Below, in pieces: positions 6,368 through 9,356 of a stretch of 9,356 nt of DNA. The DNA comes from Dehalococcoidia bacterium (GTDB taxonomy: Bacteria; Chloroflexota; Dehalococcoidia; Lucifugimonadales; Lucifugimonadaceae). Numbering within the stretch: position 1 is the first letter of the stretch; every line of letters starts with the position of its first letter. Both the position numbers and the translations under genes were made by a program. The notes beneath the pieces were generated by a model, which saw only the letters and a program-made list of their open reading frames with translations, had not been told where the DNA came from and ran no database searches. The stretch spans positions 1 through 9,356 of the forward strand of contig JAAXHR010000089.1 in NCBI GenBank assembly GCA_012270805.1, given 5' to 3'.

Positions 6368-6979
6368 TTAGTTCTGGTGGTTGGATGTTCCGTTCTCCAA
6401 GTACGGCGGTGGCTCGTCGAACGTTTCGCCGCGCTGTTCGGCAGCTCGCCGACGACTATCCCAATCCTTGATCTCCGCGATCACCTGCGCCCGGCCCTCC
6501 GCGCGGCCTTCCTCGCGGCCTTCTGTCCGACCTTCTGCGCGGCCCTCTGCGCGACCTTCCTCTCGTCGCATTTCTATTTTCGCGCGTTGCTTTTCTTTGG
6601 CGGGTTCGACGAGGTTAACTCGTATCCATTCGCTCATTAACATGATGCTACCCAGTAGTTCGATGACTGTAAACGTGATGACCGCCGCCGCGATCCCAAC
6701 CTGCCCGGTACGGAGAATGATATCAAAGTACGCCTGTATCCAGTTTTCGGGAGTTGTCGATGATAGCCCGTCGTATGTGGCGATGCCAAAGCCGACAACC
6801 ACCTGCAATGTGAATAGCACAAAATAAAGCGTTGACCAGCGCGGTCGAATCGCCCAAATCGCTTCACGGTCATCGCTTTCGTAAAGTTTTCCCTCTTCGT
6901 TTCTCTGATCACTCTCGCTCAAGACTCGCTCTACAAATCGTTCATCCGTTTGACGCTTTGCCAACCATAACGTTGGCAC
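6368..6979 (-). CDS. Two-helix membrane protein with Glu-Gly-Arg tetrapeptide repeat
   Basis: Not recognised as a named family. The 203-residue protein has an acidic cytosolic N-terminus (SESDQRNEEGKLYESDDREA), transmembrane helices at about 49-68 (STLYFVLFTLQVVVGFGIAT) and 92-115 (GQVGIAAAVITFTVIELLGSIMLM), then a highly charged tail. The tail has six consecutive xEGR tetrapeptides (140-163), likely a long charged helix. A Pro-rich, Asn-rich end follows (DEPPPYLENGTSNHQN). The start is the GTG at 6979: an in-frame stop lies at 6997-6995, the first internal ATG would remove both helices, and there is no clear Shine-Dalgarno, so the start is uncertain. Similar EGRxEGR runs occur in tails of unrelated bacterial proteins and do not reveal function. 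It sits between the dehydratase gene and recO. Confidence 0.6.
   Translation of the reverse strand: MPTLWLAKRQTDERFVERVLSESDQRNEEGKLYESDDREAIWAIRPRWSTLYFVLFTLQVVVGFGIATYDGLSSTTPENWIQAYFDIILRTGQVGIAAAVITFTVIELLGSIMLMSEWIRVNLVEPAKEKQRAKIEMRREEGRAEGRAEGRTEGREEGRAEGRAQVIAEIKDWDSRRRAAEQRGETFDEPPPYLENGTSNHQN
6491..6562 (-). repeat. 12-bp coding tandem repeat, six units
   Basis: Six in-frame 12-bp units encode EEGR, AEGR, AEGR, TEGR, EEGR and AEGR. Units differ mainly at the first codon of each tetrad and at third positions. This repeat could slip during replication without changing frame, so unit number may vary between strains. Confidence 0.85.
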
Positions 6980-7033
6980 GGATGTTCGTTCGAGTCAAAA
7001 TGGCGAGACCGGTAGATTCCTCTGGAAGAGTGT

Positions 7034-7145
7034 TCAACCCTCACCCTGAACCTCTCACATCGAGGGAGATGGGATTCGCATCCCCTGCGAGCATTGCTTC
7101 GCTCGCTCGCGTCCACTTCGCTTCGCGAAAGGGACATCCACTAGG
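7034..7145. repeat. Repeat-bearing intergenic spacer downstream of the dehydratase gene
   Basis: This spacer has no credible gene. It contains a CCCTCACCCTGAACCTCTC-like start (from 7038), a hairpin GGGAT-TCGC-ATCCC (7071-7084), GCTTCGCTCGCTCGCG, and a small hairpin TTCGC-TTC-GCGAA followed by AGGGAC (7117-7135). The last element matches the TTCGC-AAC-GCGAA hairpin plus GGGGGAC of the two repeat copies on the other side of the dehydratase gene. It is probably a member of a genome-wide intergenic repeat family. Confidence 0.5.
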
Positions 7146-8273
7146 CTAGCGCAGTCCCACGCTACCGTCTTCGCGGATCGGCGGCGGGACGCGAGCGGGG
7201 TCGAACGGATGCAGGTCGGGGGCTTCTTCGTTGAAGGTGACCCCGAGACCGGGTTTCTCAGGCAACGTGAACCAGCCGTCCACAACTTCCATCGGCGCAT
7301 CCACCATGTCTGATCGCGGGGGCTTATCCTCGTCAACGGCTTCGAGAACGTCCCAAGATGGCGAAGAAATCCCAAGCTGCACACACGCGGCGGTTGCAAT
7401 GGGTCCCTGGAAGTTGTGCGGCGCGATCAAGATGTGATGCGCCTCAGCTATTGCGGATATCTTCTTCACGCCAGTGATGCCCCCGGCGACCGCGATGTCG
7501 GGCTTGAAGAACGAGCAGTTGGTCATCTGCGCGTATTCTCGGAACTCGTAGATGCCCGTGTTGCGCTCTCCCACAGCGAGCGGAAGACGCATCTTTGTGG
7601 CAACTTCGGACATAGCGAGGACACCGTCCGGCACGATGGGATCTTCTATGAAATATGGATTGAACGGCATCGCCTTCTCGCAGAACACGACAGCCTCTGA
7701 GGGCCGCATGTTGCGGTGTATCTCGATACCGATGTCGAAGTCGTTTCCGACGGTTTCGCGGACCGCGGCGAGCATCTCGATGGCGTTGTCGACAAGGACC
7801 GGGTACTTCAACAATTGGAACTCGCGCGGCATGGGAGTGAACTTGAGGGCGGAGTAGCCGCGGTCGACGGCGATCTTGGCGCGTTCCGCGACTTCGTCGG
7901 GCGTTTCGCCACCGACGCCGAGGAAGATGCCTCGAATTTTCTGACGGGCACGGCCTCCGAGCAGATCCCAGACCGGAGCATCAAGGCGTTTGCCTTTGAT
8001 GTCCCAGAGAGCCATGTCGATGCCAGATATCGCGGCGGCGATGCTGTTACCCCGGAAACTACCGTTGTAGCGGTGCATGTAGTTGAAGATGTGCTCGGTG
8101 TCGCCGGGATCCATGCCGATGATCGCCTCGCCGAGAGCTTTAACCGTCTCCTCAGCCGCTCTAGGGTATGCCCAGTAGCACGATTCGCCAATGCCCTGCG
8201 TGCCATCATCGGTGGTGATGCGGACGACAAGGAAGCGGTCCACTAGGAAGGTCTCGACTTGTTCGATTTTCAT
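7146..8273 (-). CDS. Enolase-superfamily sugar-acid dehydratase, D-galactonate dehydratase-like
   Basis: This 375-residue protein belongs to the mandelate racemase/muconate lactonizing group of the enolase superfamily. These enzymes use Mg2+ to remove the proton next to a carboxylate. The capping domain is at about 1-115 and the TIM barrel follows. Metal ligands by position are Glu184 (IEIHRN), Glu210 (YFIEDP) and Glu236 (AVGERN). His186 and the base His286 (IAPHNFQGPIATAA) match the layout of E. coli DgoD almost residue for residue (183, 209, 235, 185 and 285). The first ligand is Asp in DgoD but Glu here. The C-terminus, WFTLPEKPGLGV to REDGSVGLR, is also DgoD-like. It probably dehydrates an aldonic or related sugar acid; the exact substrate cannot be read off. 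ATG 8273 has GAGGGG 9 nt upstream. A strong hairpin ends just before that Shine-Dalgarno. Confidence 0.88.
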   Translation of the reverse strand: MKIEQVETFLVDRFLVVRITTDDGTQGIGESCYWAYPRAAEETVKALGEAIIGMDPGDTEHIFNYMHRYNGSFRGNSIAAAISGIDMALWDIKGKRLDAPVWDLLGGRARQKIRGIFLGVGGETPDEVAERAKIAVDRGYSALKFTPMPREFQLLKYPVLVDNAIEMLAAVRETVGNDFDIGIEIHRNMRPSEAVVFCEKAMPFNPYFIEDPIVPDGVLAMSEVATKMRLPLAVGERNTGIYEFREYAQMTNCSFFKPDIAVAGGITGVKKISAIAEAHHILIAPHNFQGPIATAACVQLGISSPSWDVLEAVDEDKPPRSDMVDAPMEVVDGWFTLPEKPGLGVTFNEEAPDLHPFDPARVPPPIREDGSVGLR

Positions 8274-8289
8274 GGGTTAGTGCCCCTCA

Positions 8290-8318
8290 CTCCGACCCTC
8301 TCCCGCACAGGGTCGGAG
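8290..8318 (-). promoter_or_regulatory. Stem-loop abutting the dehydratase ribosome binding site
   Basis: A perfect 10-bp GC-rich stem (8290-8299 with 8309-8318, CTCCGACCCT/AGGGTCGGAG) has a 9-nt loop. In the minus-strand message its 3' arm ends one base before the GAGGGG Shine-Dalgarno (8288-8283) of the dehydratase gene. There is no T-run on either strand, so it is not a simple terminator. It may influence translation or mRNA stability, or belong to the intergenic repeat family. Confidence 0.5.
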
Positions 8319-8363
8319 ACTATCTCTTGGTAGATGATATTGCAGTTTCCCTCGGCCTCACCT

Positions 8364-8555
8364 TTCGCAACGCGAAGGGGGACGCGGTTACCTATCCCTT
8401 ACACCTCTCAAGGGAGATTGATGCTCCACCTCCCATCTCAGGGGGAGATTGACGCTCCACCTCCCCCTCTCAGGGGGAGATTCAGAGGGGGTTACACAGG
8501 GGAATACCCGTCTCGACAAGCAATTTGGACCATCGCGAAACTCCCTACTCCGGGT
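8364..8555. repeat. Intergenic repeat, expanded copy A
   Basis: The spacer 8274-8733 (460 nt) between recR and the dehydratase gene has no credible gene and is mostly repeat. Copy A begins with TTCGCAACGCGAAGGGGGAC (8364-8383) and TACCTATCCCT, and ends with CTCCCCCTCTCAGGGGGAG followed by a diverging tail. Bases 8364-8399 match copy B (8575-8610) with one mismatch, and 8461-8520 match 8609-8668 with several. The offsets, 211 and 148, differ by 63 bp, because copy A carries two extra ~31-bp tandem units. The tail after 8520 resembles copy B only loosely, so the right edge is approximate. Confidence 0.8.
8405..8479. repeat. Tandem ~31-bp repeat inside copy A
   Basis: The motif TCTCAGGGGGAGATTGA recurs with TCTCA at 8406, 8436 and 8468, giving units of 30 and 32 bp joined by GCTCCACCTCCC. 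The last unit leads into two mutually exclusive stems: CTCCCCCT (8461-8468) can pair with AGGGGGAG (8472-8479), or CCCCCTCT (8463-8470) with AGAGGGGG (8484-8491). Confidence 0.8.
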
Positions 8556-8574
8556 GTACCCTGCTACCTCCCTA

Positions 8575-8702
8575 TTCGCAACGCGAAGGGGGACGCGGCT
8601 ACCTATCCCTCCCCCTCTCAGGGGAAGATTCAGAGGGGGTCACGCAGGGGGATGCCCATCTTGACAAACGATCAGGATCTTCGCAAAACCCGCTCTCAAT
8701 CC
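8575..8702. repeat. Intergenic repeat, compact copy B
   Basis: Copy B is the unexpanded form of the element: TTCGC-AAC-GCGAA hairpin, GGGGGACGCGG, TACCTATCCCT, then CCCCCTCT (8611-8618) pairing with AGAGGGGG (8632-8639) across a 13-nt loop. The outer stem is kept in both copies. The short inner stem of copy A is weakened here by a base change (AGGGGAAG). The tail towards 8702 is only loosely similar to copy A. Confidence 0.78.
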
Positions 8703-8733
8703 GCCTAAAACGGAGAACTTTGCCAAAAGGAAA

Positions 8734-9356
8734 CTAGTCGTTGATTTCCGATCTGGATTCTAGAGAATGCGCCAACGTCGCATCATCCGCATATTCGATG
8801 TCGGTGCCTGACGGCAGGCCGCGGGCTAGTCGAGTGACTTTGATGCCGGCAGGACTGATGGCTCGTTGCAGGTACATCGCGGTAGCCTCGCCATCGAGGT
8901 TTGTGTTGGTAGCGACGATCACTTCGCCGACGTCTTCGTCTTGGAGACGCTCAAGCAGCTCTTTCATCTTGAGGTCCGAAGCAGAGATGCCGGATGTTGG
9001 CGAGATGGCGCCATGGAGGACATGATAGAGGCCGTTGTAGGCTCGGGTGCGCTCGAGGGCGGTGACATCAAGAGGCTCTTCGACTACGCAGATGGTTCTG
9101 CGGTCTCGATTGAGGTCTTGGCAGATGTGGCAGGTGGGCTGCTCGGTGATGTCGGCACAGGTCTGGCAGAGCTTGATGCGCTGTTTGACACCAGTGATGG
9201 CTTCGGCTAGTTCCTCAGCCTCTGTTTCGGGCATACGGACGAGGTGGTAGGCGAGGCGCTGAGCGGATTTGGGTCCGATGCCCGGCAGTCGCCTGAAGGC
9301 TTCGATCACACGTGCGACTGGTGCCGCGACGCCGCGGGGCGCGTCGGATGGCGGTG
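8734..9356 (-). CDS. recR: Recombination mediator RecR, 5' end outside the window
   Basis: RecR works with RecO (and RecF) to load RecA at gaps; RecO is encoded further down the same strand. Coding sequence continues upstream of the GTG at 9309 to the window edge, reading PPSDAPRGVAAPVARVIEAF. Because APVARVIEAF is the normal RecR N-terminus, the GTG is internal and the true start lies beyond 9356. Numbering from the first visible full codon, 206 residues are seen: the helix-hairpin-helix LPGIGPKSAQRLA (23-35), a complete C4 zinc finger (Cys63, 66, 75, 78, as CQTC/CHIC), and a Toprim domain from about 87 with VVEEPLDVTALERT and DGEATAMYL. The region before APVAR is either a slightly long N-terminus or part of an upstream start region. 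All key residues are present. Confidence 0.95.
   Translation of the reverse strand, partial: PPSDAPRGVAAPVARVIEAFRRLPGIGPKSAQRLAYHLVRMPETEAEELAEAITGVKQRIKLCQTCADITEQPTCHICQDLNRDRRTICVVEEPLDVTALERTRAYNGLYHVLHGAISPTSGISASDLKMKELLERLQDEDVGEVIVATNTNLDGEATAMYLQRAISPAGIKVTRLARGLPSGTDIEYADDATLAHSLESRSEIND

Noticed and set aside
6381..6827. Plus-strand frame rich in SARPSARPSSRPS
   Set aside because: It is the antisense shadow of the xEGR repeat in the minus-strand membrane protein gene.
8401..8640. Possible CRISPR array from repeated ~31-bp units
   Set aside because: The intervening sequence is itself part of the repeat, there are no unique spacers of regular length, and no cas gene is near. It is a tandem expansion of an intergenic element.
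8334..8708. Plus-strand open frames (for example a 124-residue one) in the recR-dehydratase spacer
   Set aside because: They are made almost entirely of the repeat copies, rich in Gly, Arg and Pro, without ribosome binding sites or recognisable domains.

Overview
The window looks like chromosomal DNA from an uncultured marine-type bacterium. The best guess is a SAR202-like member of the Chloroflexota. This rests on gene content only: a molybdopterin dehydrogenase of the xanthine dehydrogenase family, an enolase-superfamily sugar-acid dehydratase, and long non-coding repeat spacers. No rRNA or other marker in the window confirms it.

Layout. Bases 1-750 (+) hold the C-terminal end of a xanthine dehydrogenase-family large subunit, followed by a clear intrinsic terminator (776-811). 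Bases 998-3272 (+) hold hflK and hflC, separated by 4 nt, encoding the membrane SPFH complex that usually partners FtsH. All genes from 3365 to the end are on the minus strand. Read in the direction of transcription, from the right edge, they are: recR (5' end outside the window); a 460-nt repeat-rich spacer; an enolase-superfamily dehydratase close to D-galactonate dehydratase; a second repeat-bearing spacer; a two-helix membrane protein with a run of Glu-Gly-Arg tetrapeptides; recO; and then an accessory island at 3365-5320.

The island is the most interesting part. It contains an orphan DndB/DGQHR-family gene (4098-5216). This gene has a near-consensus sigma70-type promoter overlapped by five copies of an 8-bp motif, TCCGTGAT/ATCACGGA, two of which form a perfect 11-bp inverted repeat. 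A small two-helix membrane protein with a strong Shine-Dalgarno follows downstream. After it, in the same reading frame past a single stop codon, comes what looks like the C-terminal remnant of a larger protein, possibly a SPL-like radical SAM enzyme. No dndA, dndC, dndD or dndE, integrase or transposase is visible. The DndB-like gene and its membrane partner may therefore be a stand-alone, self-regulated module inserted between hflC and recO.

Functional links. RecO and RecR are partners in RecFOR recombinational repair, and RecO here has lost its usual C4 zinc site. The dehydratase gene is flanked on both sides by related repeat elements. These share a small TTCGC-NNN-GCGAA hairpin, and on the upstream side the element occurs twice, one copy expanded by two extra ~31-bp tandem units.
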